Source: Bacteriovoracaceae bacterium (GTDB lineage: Bacteria > Bdellovibrionota > Bacteriovoracia > Bacteriovoracales > Bacteriovoracaceae). From it: DNA of 7,052 bases. The translations under genes were made by a program, and so were the position numbers. Positions 1 through 5,457 of this stretch are shown here, piece after piece. Location of the stretch: positions 1 through 7,052 of the forward strand of contig CANFNN010000159.1 of the NCBI GenBank assembly GCA_947448095.1. Reading direction: 5' to 3'. Numbering within the stretch: position 1 is the stretch's first letter; every line of letters starts with the position of its first letter. The notes under the pieces are model-generated. The model was not told the origin of the DNA. It made no database searches and worked only from the letters and a program-made list of their open reading frames with translations.

Positions 1-127
1 AAAGAGCGATCCTTTGATCGATGTTTGCAGAGACTCGTTCTTTTACTTGAGCAATATTTTCATTCTTTTTTGCTTCCTCAGCATGAGCAAAAGACATAAG
101 TAGTGTCGCAATCATAAGAATTTTCAT
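1..127 (-). CDS. Small secreted protein, N-terminal part (runs off the window)
   Basis: An open frame on the minus strand starts with ATG at 127 and is still open at the window edge, giving 42 complete codons. The product opens with Met-Lys, a hydrophobic stretch (about residues 3-14) and an Ala-His-Ala site near residues 14-16, which reads as a Sec signal peptide with cleavage before Glu-Glu. The mature part is rich in Glu, Lys, Asn and Ala and contains a helical segment with Ala-Asn-Ile-Asp-Gln-Arg-Ile. From memory this resembles short periplasmic proteins of Bdellovibrio-type bacteria, whose function I do not know. A Shine-Dalgarno GGAGA (minus strand, 135-139) lies 7 bases before the ATG, which supports the start. 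The gene follows queC on the same strand after a 44-base gap and may have its own promoter. No function is assigned. Confidence 0.72.
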   Translation of the reverse strand, partial: MKILMIATLLMSFAHAEEAKKNENIAQVKERVSANIDQRIAL

Positions 128-163
128 AATCTGGTCTCCAGGAGTGTTTATTGATCTTGAGAG

Positions 164-191
164 AGTTTAGTTTACGCCTGTTGGTAGTCAA
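164..191 (-). promoter_or_regulatory. Candidate promoter for the small secreted protein
   Basis: On the minus strand TTGACT (186-191, five of six matches to the -35 consensus) is followed after 16 bases by TAAACT (164-169, four of six matches to the -10). Transcription would begin near 157, giving a leader of about 30 bases that carries the GGAGA ribosome-binding site. The -35 lies inside the last codons of queC. This is a consensus match by eye; co-transcription with queC is equally possible because I see no terminator between them. Confidence 0.35.
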
Positions 192-846
192 TGGGGTCAG
201 TAATTCCAGCCTCTTTAAAGCCTCTTATACGCAAAGCACATGAGTCACACTGCCCACAAGCCTTGGCAGAGCTTTTATAACAAGACCAACTTAAATTGAA
301 TGGCACATTTAACTCTTTGCCCTTGAGTACAATTTCTTTTTTCTTCATGTTGATGACAGGAGTCAGAATTTCGATGTTGCCCGCCTTAGTCCCTTCTTTA
401 ATGACTTTGTTAAAGGCTTCATAATAACTTGGTCGACAGTCGGGATAGCCCGGAGAATCTTCGTGGTTGGCACCAATATAGAGCTTCGTTGCTCCCACGA
501 CTTCTGCCCATGAAACGGCCAGCGAAAGTATTATGGAATTACGAAAGGGTACGTAGGAGTCTGGAATAACAGTCGAATCACCTTTATAGTTTTTTACAGC
601 TATATTTTCATCGGTCAATGAGCTTCCGCCTATTTGCTGAAGGAAGGTCATATCAATAATTTTTCTCTTCTCGAGAGGAATTTTATAATGATTACAAATC
701 TCGTCGAACGAAATGTGCTCACGGGCCGATGTCTTTTGGCCATAATTTAAATGAAGAGCATATACATTTTGATGGTCGCGAGTTGCTAGCCCCGCACATA
801 CCAAAGAGTCCATTCCTCCGCTCAAAAGAACAATAACTTTTTCCAT
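172..846 (-). CDS. queC: 7-cyano-7-deazaguanine synthase QueC
   Basis: QueC converts 7-carboxy-7-deazaguanine to preQ0 using ATP and ammonia, a cytoplasmic step toward queuosine in tRNA. The 224-residue protein has the family's usual length. Visible motifs are the N-terminal PP-loop SGGMDS (residues 9-14) that binds ATP, VPFRN (99-103), the block GANHEDSPGYPDCRP (125-139), and four C-terminal cysteines, C189, C197, C200 and C203 (the last three as CGQCDSC), which match the structural zinc site of QueC. No key residue appears missing. The ATG immediately follows the TAA of the upstream phosphoglucomutase gene (TAAATG, zero spacing), with only a weak GAG-type ribosome-binding site inside the end of that gene, so translational coupling is likely. 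No other queuosine gene (queD, queE, queF) is in the window. Recognition is from motifs and is firm. Confidence 0.97.
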   Translation of the reverse strand: MEKVIVLLSGGMDSLVCAGLATRDHQNVYALHLNYGQKTSAREHISFDEICNHYKIPLEKRKIIDMTFLQQIGGSSLTDENIAVKNYKGDSTVIPDSYVPFRNSIILSLAVSWAEVVGATKLYIGANHEDSPGYPDCRPSYYEAFNKVIKEGTKAGNIEILTPVINMKKKEIVLKGKELNVPFNLSWSCYKSSAKACGQCDSCALRIRGFKEAGITDPIDYQQA

Positions 847-2574
847 TTAAATTTTCTCACATAGTTCTAAAATCTTGTCTTCGATGTTTTTAATTTTTTT
901 CAAAGCGTTGAATTTTTTCGTTTGAAGATCACCTTCAGTTTCTCTGACCATGACATAAAACTTAATTTTTGGCTCAGTTCCTGACGGTCTGAGAAAGAGT
1001 TTATTGCCACTTGAAAAAGTAAAACTTAAAACATTACTTTTGGGAAGATTCAGTCCTTTCTCGTAGTCTTCAGTCGATGAGATGATTTCTCCAGCGAAGT
1101 GAGTTTCAGGATATTTTCTGAAAAAATCCATAATTCTGACTATCTTCTGACCACCTGCTATCCCTTCATAATCTAAGCTTAAAAGGGATTCATAGTAGAA
1201 GCCGTATTTGGTATAAATTTCATCCAATGCTTCTATTAAGTTTTTCCCTTGAAGCTTAAAGTACAAAGCCACTTCTGACATGAGTGCGACGGAGCTGACT
1301 CCATCCTTATCTCTGCTTTCGGCGTGAGGCATGTAGCCGAAAGATTCTTCAGAGGCGAAAACAAAATTATATTTGGATTTTTGTTCTTCTAACTCACGAA
1401 TGAGTGCTGCCATCCATTTAAAGCCAGTTAAGGTATCCATAACCGTGCCGCCGAAAGATTCGACGATCGCATTCTGAAGGGGAGAGGTCACAATGGATTT
1501 CACTACCAAGGCGTTTTCTGGAAGTGTCTTTAATTCGACTTTCTTCTTAAAGACGTAATAAAGCATTAACGCTGCAATCTGGTTGCCGTTGATGATTTCG
1601 GCTTTACCATGGTTGTTCACCACAACTCCCAAACGGTCACAATCCGGATCTGTTCCATAAACGATGTCTGCATTATTTTTTAGCATATAATCCGTAGCGA
1701 GTTTAAGCGCATAAGGATCTTCAGGATTGGGCGACTTTACCGTGGGGAAATTTCCGTTAGGCATTGCTTGTTCCGGAATACTGTAGTTTTTTGTAAAACC
1801 TAATTTTTCTAAGATGTAGGTACAAGGAACCTGACCAGTTCCGTGAAGGGCAGTGTAGACAATGGAAAGGGTCGAGCCATTTTTCTGGCATAAATCTTTG
1901 TCTTGAATCACTTTATTTTCTACCACTTGATAGAAAGCTTGATCTACTAATTCATCTGTCCAAACGGCCAGACCTTTAGTGAGGGCTTCTTCAAAAGGCA
2001 TGTACTTAATGCTTTGCCAGTCGGTTAGCTCATTGTAGGCATTGATGATCTCTTTATCGACAGGCGGAACTACTTGCGCTCCATCATTCCAGTATGCCTT
2101 GAGGCCGTTGTAGATAGGTGGATTATGACTAGCAGTAATCATAATTCCTGCTTGAGCTTTAAAATAGCGCACACCAAAAGAAAGCATGGGAACTGGAGTC
2201 AGAACACGAAAGACATGTGCTTTAATACCATTCGCGGCAAATACGCCAGCTGCTTCGAGTGCAAATTCTTTGGAAAAATTTCGAGAGTCATATGCAATCA
2301 CGGCCGAGCCGCCACCAAAATTTTTAATGATCATTTGGCTTAAGGCCTGAGTCGCCCGACGTACGTTGTATCGATTCATTCTGTTTTGGCCCATGCCAAT
2401 AGGAGCCCTGAGACCACCGGTGCCAAATTCCAGATCGCGATAAAATCGCTCATTCAGTTCGACTTCATTGGCGGGTATATTTTCTAAAAGCTTGAGGATT
2501 TCGGCCCGATCGCTGTCCGAAAAATAGCTGTTTGATCCCCAGAGTTTTGCCTTCTCGATAAACTTTTGGTCCAT
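847..2574 (-). CDS. pgcA: Phosphoglucomutase/phosphomannomutase, PgcA/PGM2 type
   Basis: This 575-residue alpha-D-phosphohexomutase interconverts hexose 1- and 6-phosphates, linking glycolytic sugars to cell-envelope or storage polysaccharide synthesis. All four active-site regions are present: TASHNP (147-152) with phosphoserine S149; the metal loop DPDCDR (309-314) with D309, D311 and D313; the sugar-binding loop SEESFG (408-413); and the phosphate-binding loop RPSGTEPK (529-536). The N-terminal signature DLEFGTGGLR (48-57) and the length fit the PgcA/PGM2 branch rather than the shorter GlmM or the E. coli Pgm type. Whether glucose, mannose or a pentose phosphate is preferred cannot be read from sequence. 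The start is supported by AAGAGGA with GAGGA at 2581-2585 (minus), 6 bases before ATG. It is the first gene of a unit with queC, an unusual pairing with no obvious metabolic link. Confidence 0.94.
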   Translation of the reverse strand: MDQKFIEKAKLWGSNSYFSDSDRAEILKLLENIPANEVELNERFYRDLEFGTGGLRAPIGMGQNRMNRYNVRRATQALSQMIIKNFGGGSAVIAYDSRNFSKEFALEAAGVFAANGIKAHVFRVLTPVPMLSFGVRYFKAQAGIMITASHNPPIYNGLKAYWNDGAQVVPPVDKEIINAYNELTDWQSIKYMPFEEALTKGLAVWTDELVDQAFYQVVENKVIQDKDLCQKNGSTLSIVYTALHGTGQVPCTYILEKLGFTKNYSIPEQAMPNGNFPTVKSPNPEDPYALKLATDYMLKNNADIVYGTDPDCDRLGVVVNNHGKAEIINGNQIAALMLYYVFKKKVELKTLPENALVVKSIVTSPLQNAIVESFGGTVMDTLTGFKWMAALIRELEEQKSKYNFVFASEESFGYMPHAESRDKDGVSSVALMSEVALYFKLQGKNLIEALDEIYTKYGFYYESLLSLDYEGIAGGQKIVRIMDFFRKYPETHFAGEIISSTEDYEKGLNLPKSNVLSFTFSSGNKLFLRPSGTEPKIKFYVMVRETEGDLQTKKFNALKKIKNIEDKILELCEKI

Positions 2575-2605
2575 TTTTTATCCTCTTCATAAATATTGAA
2601 CACAA

Positions 2606-2633
2606 ACTACATGGCCTGCCATAGAAATGTCAA
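2606..2633 (-). promoter_or_regulatory. Promoter of the pgcA-queC unit
   Basis: On the minus strand a perfect TTGACA -35 (2628-2633) is followed after 16 bases by TGTAGT (2606-2611, four of six -10 matches). Transcription would start near 2599, giving a leader of about 25 bases with the AAGAGGA ribosome-binding site at its end. The geometry fits a housekeeping sigma-70-type promoter well. A palindrome occupies the spacer (see the separate entry). Confidence 0.6.
2611..2622. repeat. Palindrome ATGGC-CT-GCCAT in the pgcA promoter spacer
   Basis: Two perfect 5-base inverted arms (2611-2615 and 2618-2622) are separated by 2 bases. The palindrome lies between the proposed -35 and -10 of the pgcA-queC promoter, in the 115-base region shared with the divergent ferredoxin gene. 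The position is that of a classical operator, but 5-base arms can occur by chance and I do not recognise the motif as a known regulator site. Confidence 0.3.
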
Positions 2634-2653
2634 AAATAACGCAAGGCAAACAC

Positions 2654-2682
2654 TTGATTCTTTCATCCTAGATCAATAAGAT
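2654..2682 (+). promoter_or_regulatory. Weak candidate promoter for the ferredoxin gene
   Basis: TTGATT (2654-2659, four of six -35 matches) and TAAGAT (2677-2682, four of six -10 matches) are 17 bases apart. Transcription would then start at about the ATG itself (2690), giving a leaderless message. That conflicts with the TAAGG Shine-Dalgarno-like sequence at 2682-2686, so the true promoter may lie elsewhere in the 115-base divergent region. Confidence 0.22.
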
Positions 2683-2689
2683 AAGGCCT

Positions 2690-2938
2690 ATGGCTAACGC
2701 ACAAAACAAACACGCAAAAAATGTTCCTGGTCCTTATTACTGTACTGACCCTGATGATGACGGGGGAGAAGGCTGTATCGCTTGTAACGTCTGTTACTCG
2801 GGTGCTCCGGCCTTTTTCGCTGAAGACGATAACGGGAACGCTTACGTAAAAAAACAACCCACAACACCTGACGAAATTGCTCTTTGTATCGAACAGATGG
2901 ATGCCTGCCCGGTAAATTCCATAGGTAAGAACGGCTAG
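2690..2938 (+). CDS. Ferredoxin, single [4Fe-4S] cluster type
   Basis: This 82-residue cytoplasmic electron carrier has CIACNVC (C29, C32, C35) followed by the distant C73 in ACPVNSIG, the four ligands expected of a one-cluster bacterial ferredoxin; the segment AP-x-FF after the motif and the overall length also fit. Two further cysteines, C18 and C66, are present. C18 opens an acidic insert (TDPDDDGGEG, 19-28) between the YY at residues 16-17 and the cluster motif, longer than I expect for the family. C66 is positioned like the second remnant cysteine that can form a disulfide or ligand in related proteins. The start is ATG with a TAAGG-like ribosome-binding site only 3 bases away, which is short, but no better in-frame start exists nearby. 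The electron-transfer partner cannot be inferred from the neighbours. Stop at 2936-2938 is followed by eight T without a good hairpin. Confidence 0.88.
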   Translation: MANAQNKHAKNVPGPYYCTDPDDDGGEGCIACNVCYSGAPAFFAEDDNGNAYVKKQPTTPDEIALCIEQMDACPVNSIGKNG

Positions 2939-2964
2939 TTTTTTTTGCTCACACCTATTTAAAT

Positions 2965-3009
2965 TTCCCCTTAAACTATTGCTATCTATAGTTATTCTTA
3001 AAAGGGGAA
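2965..3009 (+). promoter_or_regulatory. Leader inverted repeat able to mask the antiporter ribosome-binding site
   Basis: TTCCCCTT at 2965-2972 is a perfect reverse complement of AAGGGGAA at 3002-3009, which is the Shine-Dalgarno region of the gene starting at 3013. Nested inside is a second inverted repeat, AACTAT (2974-2979) with ATAGTT (2988-2993) around an 8-base loop. An RNA containing both arms would fold into a two-part hairpin that hides the ribosome-binding site. The pairing is seen directly; a regulatory role (switch, thermosensor, or block on read-through translation) is inference. I do not recognise a named riboswitch class. Confidence 0.4.
2987..2992 (+). promoter_or_regulatory. 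Candidate -10 element of the antiporter gene
   Basis: TATAGT matches the -10 consensus in five of six positions and would place the RNA start near 2999, leaving a 14-base leader with the AAAGGGGAA ribosome-binding site. No good -35 is found at 16-18 bases upstream (TTTCCC at 2964-2969 matches three of six), so it would be weak or activator-dependent. The element overlaps the inner inverted repeat. Confidence 0.3.
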
Positions 3010-3012
3010 TGG

Positions 3013-4299
3013 ATGAATCCTAGTATTATCGAGCTATCAGCGACGATTATTTTCACGCTGGCAGTTCTGCACACGTTTGTCGTATCAAAATTTGCAGCAA
3101 TGGCCCACCATTACCCTGAAGGGTCGATGGGTGAGAACTTCTTTCATTTTATGGCCGAAGTAGAAGCCGTGTTTGGAATGTGGGCAGTTGTTTTTATTGC
3201 CATTGTAATTGGTGTCGAAGGCTTTCATGCTCCCGTTGTTTATCTTGAATCTTTGAATTTCACTGAGCCAGGGTTTGTTTTTGTGATCATGGCCATGGCG
3301 GGAACTAGACCAGTCATTAAACTTGCCGAAAAAATCATTGTACTCATTTCCAAAATCGTTCCTCTTCCGAAAAAGATGTCATTCTTTTTAACAACTTTGG
3401 TTGTGGGACCACTTCTTGGTTCATTCATCACTGAGCCAGCTGCTATGACTGTGACTGCTATTATTCTTCTGAAGAATTTTTATTCCAAAGATGGAGAAAT
3501 GAGTGAAAAACTTAAATATGCAACGATTGGTCTCTTGTTTGTAAACGTTTCCATTGGTGGAACTCTTTCTCACTTTGCTGCACCTCCAGTGTTAATGGTT
3601 GCTAGTAAATGGGGATGGGGCTTTGGCCACATGTTTACCAACTTCGGTTATAAAGCGGCAGTCGCTTGTATTGTTAGCGCATTAACAATCACTCTGCTTT
3701 TCAAAAAAGAGTTAGCTGGAGATTTTCAACTAAGGGCCGATAATACGGACAAAATGCTCCCTCCTTGGTGGGTAACATTGATTCACGTTATTTTTTTAGG
3801 CCTAGTGGTTTTAACTGCTCACCACATGGTTGTCTTCATCGGTTTATTCCTTTTCTTTATTGGTTTCACAACCGTGACGAATGAATATCAGGACGAAGTC
3901 CAAGTAAAGTCTTCACTCATGGTGGGATTTTTCCTCGCTGGATTAATTGTTCTTGGAACTCCTCAGAAATGGTGGCTTCAGCCGTTGATTGCGAGTCTTT
4001 CTGATCAAGTGCTTTATTTTGGTTCTACAGCTTTAACTGGTATTACAGATAATGCTGCTCTTACTTACTTGGGTTCTTTAGTTGAACTGACAGATTCTGC
4101 GAAGTACTGGCTGGTTGCTGGTGCAGTTACAGGTGGTGGTTTAACAGTGATTGCCAATGCTCCCAATCCTGCAGGGTTTGGTATTTTGAAAGATTCATTT
4201 GGTCCTAATGGAATTACTCCACTTGGACTATTGAAGGGTGCACTCTATCCGACTTTCATTGCGATTTTGTGTTTTGAACTTTTACCTAGCCTTGGTTAA
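3013..4299 (+). CDS. Putative Na+/H+ antiporter (Na_H_antiport_3 family)
   Basis: A 428-residue, strongly hydrophobic inner-membrane protein with about 11-12 membrane segments, roughly at 4-28, 52-70, 86-112, 122-153, 167-190, 214-230, 252-270, 272-287, 299-316, 335-356, 364-385 and 405-423. Its motifs match the family annotated as putative Na+/H+ antiporter (Pfam Na_H_antiport_3) in the ion transporter superfamily: GSFITEPAAMT (136-146) with an intramembrane E141, GGTLSHFAAPPVLM (182-195), GITDNAALTYLGS (343-355) with D346, and NAPNPAG (382-388). The repeated polar motifs in the two halves are typical of ion-coupled carriers with re-entrant loops. Substrate is by family name only; the family is little studied experimentally. 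The start is fixed by AAAGGGG (3001-3007), 5 bases before ATG. The gene ends in a strong terminator and appears to be its own transcription unit. Confidence 0.85.
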   Translation: MNPSIIELSATIIFTLAVLHTFVVSKFAAMAHHYPEGSMGENFFHFMAEVEAVFGMWAVVFIAIVIGVEGFHAPVVYLESLNFTEPGFVFVIMAMAGTRPVIKLAEKIIVLISKIVPLPKKMSFFLTTLVVGPLLGSFITEPAAMTVTAIILLKNFYSKDGEMSEKLKYATIGLLFVNVSIGGTLSHFAAPPVLMVASKWGWGFGHMFTNFGYKAAVACIVSALTITLLFKKELAGDFQLRADNTDKMLPPWWVTLIHVIFLGLVVLTAHHMVVFIGLFLFFIGFTTVTNEYQDEVQVKSSLMVGFFLAGLIVLGTPQKWWLQPLIASLSDQVLYFGSTALTGITDNAALTYLGSLVELTDSAKYWLVAGAVTGGGLTVIANAPNPAGFGILKDSFGPNGITPLGLLKGALYPTFIAILCFELLPSLG

Positions 4300-4302
4300 G
4301 AT
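4274..4302 (+). promoter_or_regulatory. Candidate promoter for alkC inside the antiporter gene end
   Basis: TTGAAC (4274-4279, four of six -35 matches) and TAAGAT (4297-4302, four of six -10 matches) are separated by exactly 17 bases. The predicted RNA start, about 4309, falls in the left arm of the downstream terminator, so such RNAs would lack most of the stem and escape termination. It is suggestive but rests on two imperfect hexamers. Confidence 0.28.
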
Positions 4303-4304
4303 AG

Positions 4305-4332
4305 AGGCCACCTTCGGGTGGCCTTTTTTTTT
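4305..4332 (+). terminator. Rho-independent terminator of the antiporter gene
   Basis: GGCCACC (4306-4312), a TTCG tetraloop (4313-4316) and GGTGGCC (4317-4323) form a perfect 7-bp GC-rich stem, extended by A4305-T4324, followed by nine T (4324-4332). It begins 5 bases after the antiporter stop codon. The UUCG-type loop and long T tract make this a strong terminator on the plus strand only. Confidence 0.95.
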
Positions 4333-4341
4333 GGGGAAATA
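4333..4341 (+). promoter_or_regulatory. Ribosome-binding site that fixes the alkC start
   Basis: GGGGA (4333-4337) followed by AATA lies directly after the terminator T tract and 4 bases before ATG 4342. It decides against the longer frame that would start at GTG 4318, since that codon is inside the terminator stem and has no ribosome-binding site. Confidence 0.8.
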
Positions 4342-5442
4342 ATGTCGGAGAATGCATTTAAAAACTTAATTAATCCAAGTGTTGTCAAAAAAACAAGTCA
4401 GATCTTTCACGAGACTTATCCCTCATTTAATAGAAAGAGATTTGAAAAAATATCTCAGCATTTATCTGAGTTAGAACTCAAGCAAAGAGTTTTGCTTGTG
4501 ACAAAAGCCTTACGCGAGGAGCTGCCTCAGGACTTTCTTTCAGATAAAAAAATTCTTGAAGACGTTTTGGCGACAAAAAAACTTTCGGGTTTTGAGTTAT
4601 GGCCCATCTCTGAATATATTTCTCAATATGGAACCGAGGATTTTGATGCATCAATGGATCTGATGTATCAATTAACTCAGCACTTTACTTCTGAATTTGC
4701 TATCAGGCCTTTTCTTAAAATCAATCCGCAGAAAATCTTGCAAAAATTAAAATCATGGGTGAACGATGAGAGTGTTCACGTGCGCCGCTGGATCTCAGAG
4801 GGAACGAGACCTCTGCTTCCTTGGGGAGGGCATATTCAGTCTTTTATCACTCAACCGGCCACTCTTCATTTGTTAGAAAAATTAAAATACGACGATGAAC
4901 TTTACGTCAGGAAAAGTGTCGCCAATCATCTAAATGATATTTCAAAGCACCACCCAGAGCTTGTGATTAAGCTATTGGGCAATTGGATTAAAGAGTCACC
5001 TCAAATTCATTTGAATAAGATTCAATGGATAAAAAAGCACGCTCTCAGAACTTTAATTAAGAAGGGAAATAAAAATGCCCTGGCCCTAATGGGGGTTAAT
5101 CAAGATTCTCAATTTAAAGTAGGAGCTCTCAAGTTAAATCAGAAGAACTTTGAGCTTGGAGACACTTTAGAGTTTGAATTTTGGGTGGAGTCAGGATCAA
5201 AGAAGTCAGAGCACTTGATTGTGGATTATCTGCTAGGGTTTGTGAAATCTAATGGAGAGGTTGGTTTTAAAGTCTTTAAGCTCAAAAATTGTAAAATCGA
5301 TTCAGGCGGAAAGATTCATTTTGAGAAAGCCCACCAACTTAAGAAAATTACAACAATGAAATTCTACTCTGGGCGCCATCAACTAAGTATTCAAGTCAAT
5401 GGAAAGATACTCAAATCAACTTCATGGACTTTTAATCCATGA
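4342..5442 (+). CDS. alkC: AlkC-type DNA alkylation repair glycosylase
   Basis: The 366-residue protein matches the AlkC family of 3-methyladenine DNA glycosylases, which excise N3-alkylated adenines using stacked HEAT-like helical repeats without flipping the base out. Signatures are SEFAIRPFL (117-125) with a conserved acidic residue E118, HVRRWISEGTRPLLPW (146-161), YVRKSVANHLNDI (188-200) and KKHALRTLIKKG (231-242), each inside successive helical repeats covering about residues 1-250. From about 258 to 366 the sequence changes to alternating hydrophobic beta-strand-like segments, fitting the C-terminal immunoglobulin-like domain described for some AlkC proteins. I chose ATG 4342 over GTG 4318 because the latter encodes MAFFF out of the terminator itself. 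The gene sits directly behind a terminator, so its expression route is unclear. No adaptive-response gene such as ada or alkA is nearby. Family recognition is from motifs; activity is inferred. Confidence 0.85.
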   Translation: MSENAFKNLINPSVVKKTSQIFHETYPSFNRKRFEKISQHLSELELKQRVLLVTKALREELPQDFLSDKKILEDVLATKKLSGFELWPISEYISQYGTEDFDASMDLMYQLTQHFTSEFAIRPFLKINPQKILQKLKSWVNDESVHVRRWISEGTRPLLPWGGHIQSFITQPATLHLLEKLKYDDELYVRKSVANHLNDISKHHPELVIKLLGNWIKESPQIHLNKIQWIKKHALRTLIKKGNKNALALMGVNQDSQFKVGALKLNQKNFELGDTLEFEFWVESGSKKSEHLIVDYLLGFVKSNGEVGFKVFKLKNCKIDSGGKIHFEKAHQLKKITTMKFYSGRHQLSIQVNGKILKSTSWTFNP

Positions 5443-5457
5443 AGTTTAGTTTTTATT
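5418..5457 (+). terminator. Hairpin terminator at the end of alkC, between convergent genes
   Basis: AACTTCATGGA (5418-5428) and TCCATGAAGTT (5436-5446) form a perfect 11-bp stem with a 7-base loop, followed by TAGTTTTTATT. The stem overlaps the last codons and stop of alkC. The T-rich tail favours termination on the plus strand; for ilvE, arriving from the other side, the stem is the same but no T run follows it, so termination there would be weaker. Confidence 0.75.

Noticed and set aside
131..141. Small hairpin CTGG-AGA-CCAG over the ribosome-binding site of the secreted-protein gene
   Set aside because: Four base pairs with a three-base loop is marginal and common by chance.
2074..2343. 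89-codon plus-strand open frame opposite the phosphoglucomutase gene
   Set aside because: It lies entirely antisense to a well-conserved coding region covering active-site motifs, and has no family resemblance.
2654..2676. TTGAT...ATCAA inverted repeat upstream of the ferredoxin gene, resembling an FNR/CRP-type site
   Set aside because: The arms match FNR half-sites, but they are 13 bases apart rather than the 4 required, so it is not a usable FNR box.
2663..2857. 64-codon minus-strand open frame opposite the ferredoxin gene
   Set aside because: It is antisense to the conserved cluster-binding motif and covers the promoter region; its hydrophobic character is a by-product of the opposite strand.
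2913..2946. Possible terminator after the ferredoxin gene (eight T at 2939-2946)
   Set aside because: The only upstream pairing (GCCCG with CGGC) is four pairs with a bulge and a long loop, too weak to call a Rho-independent terminator.
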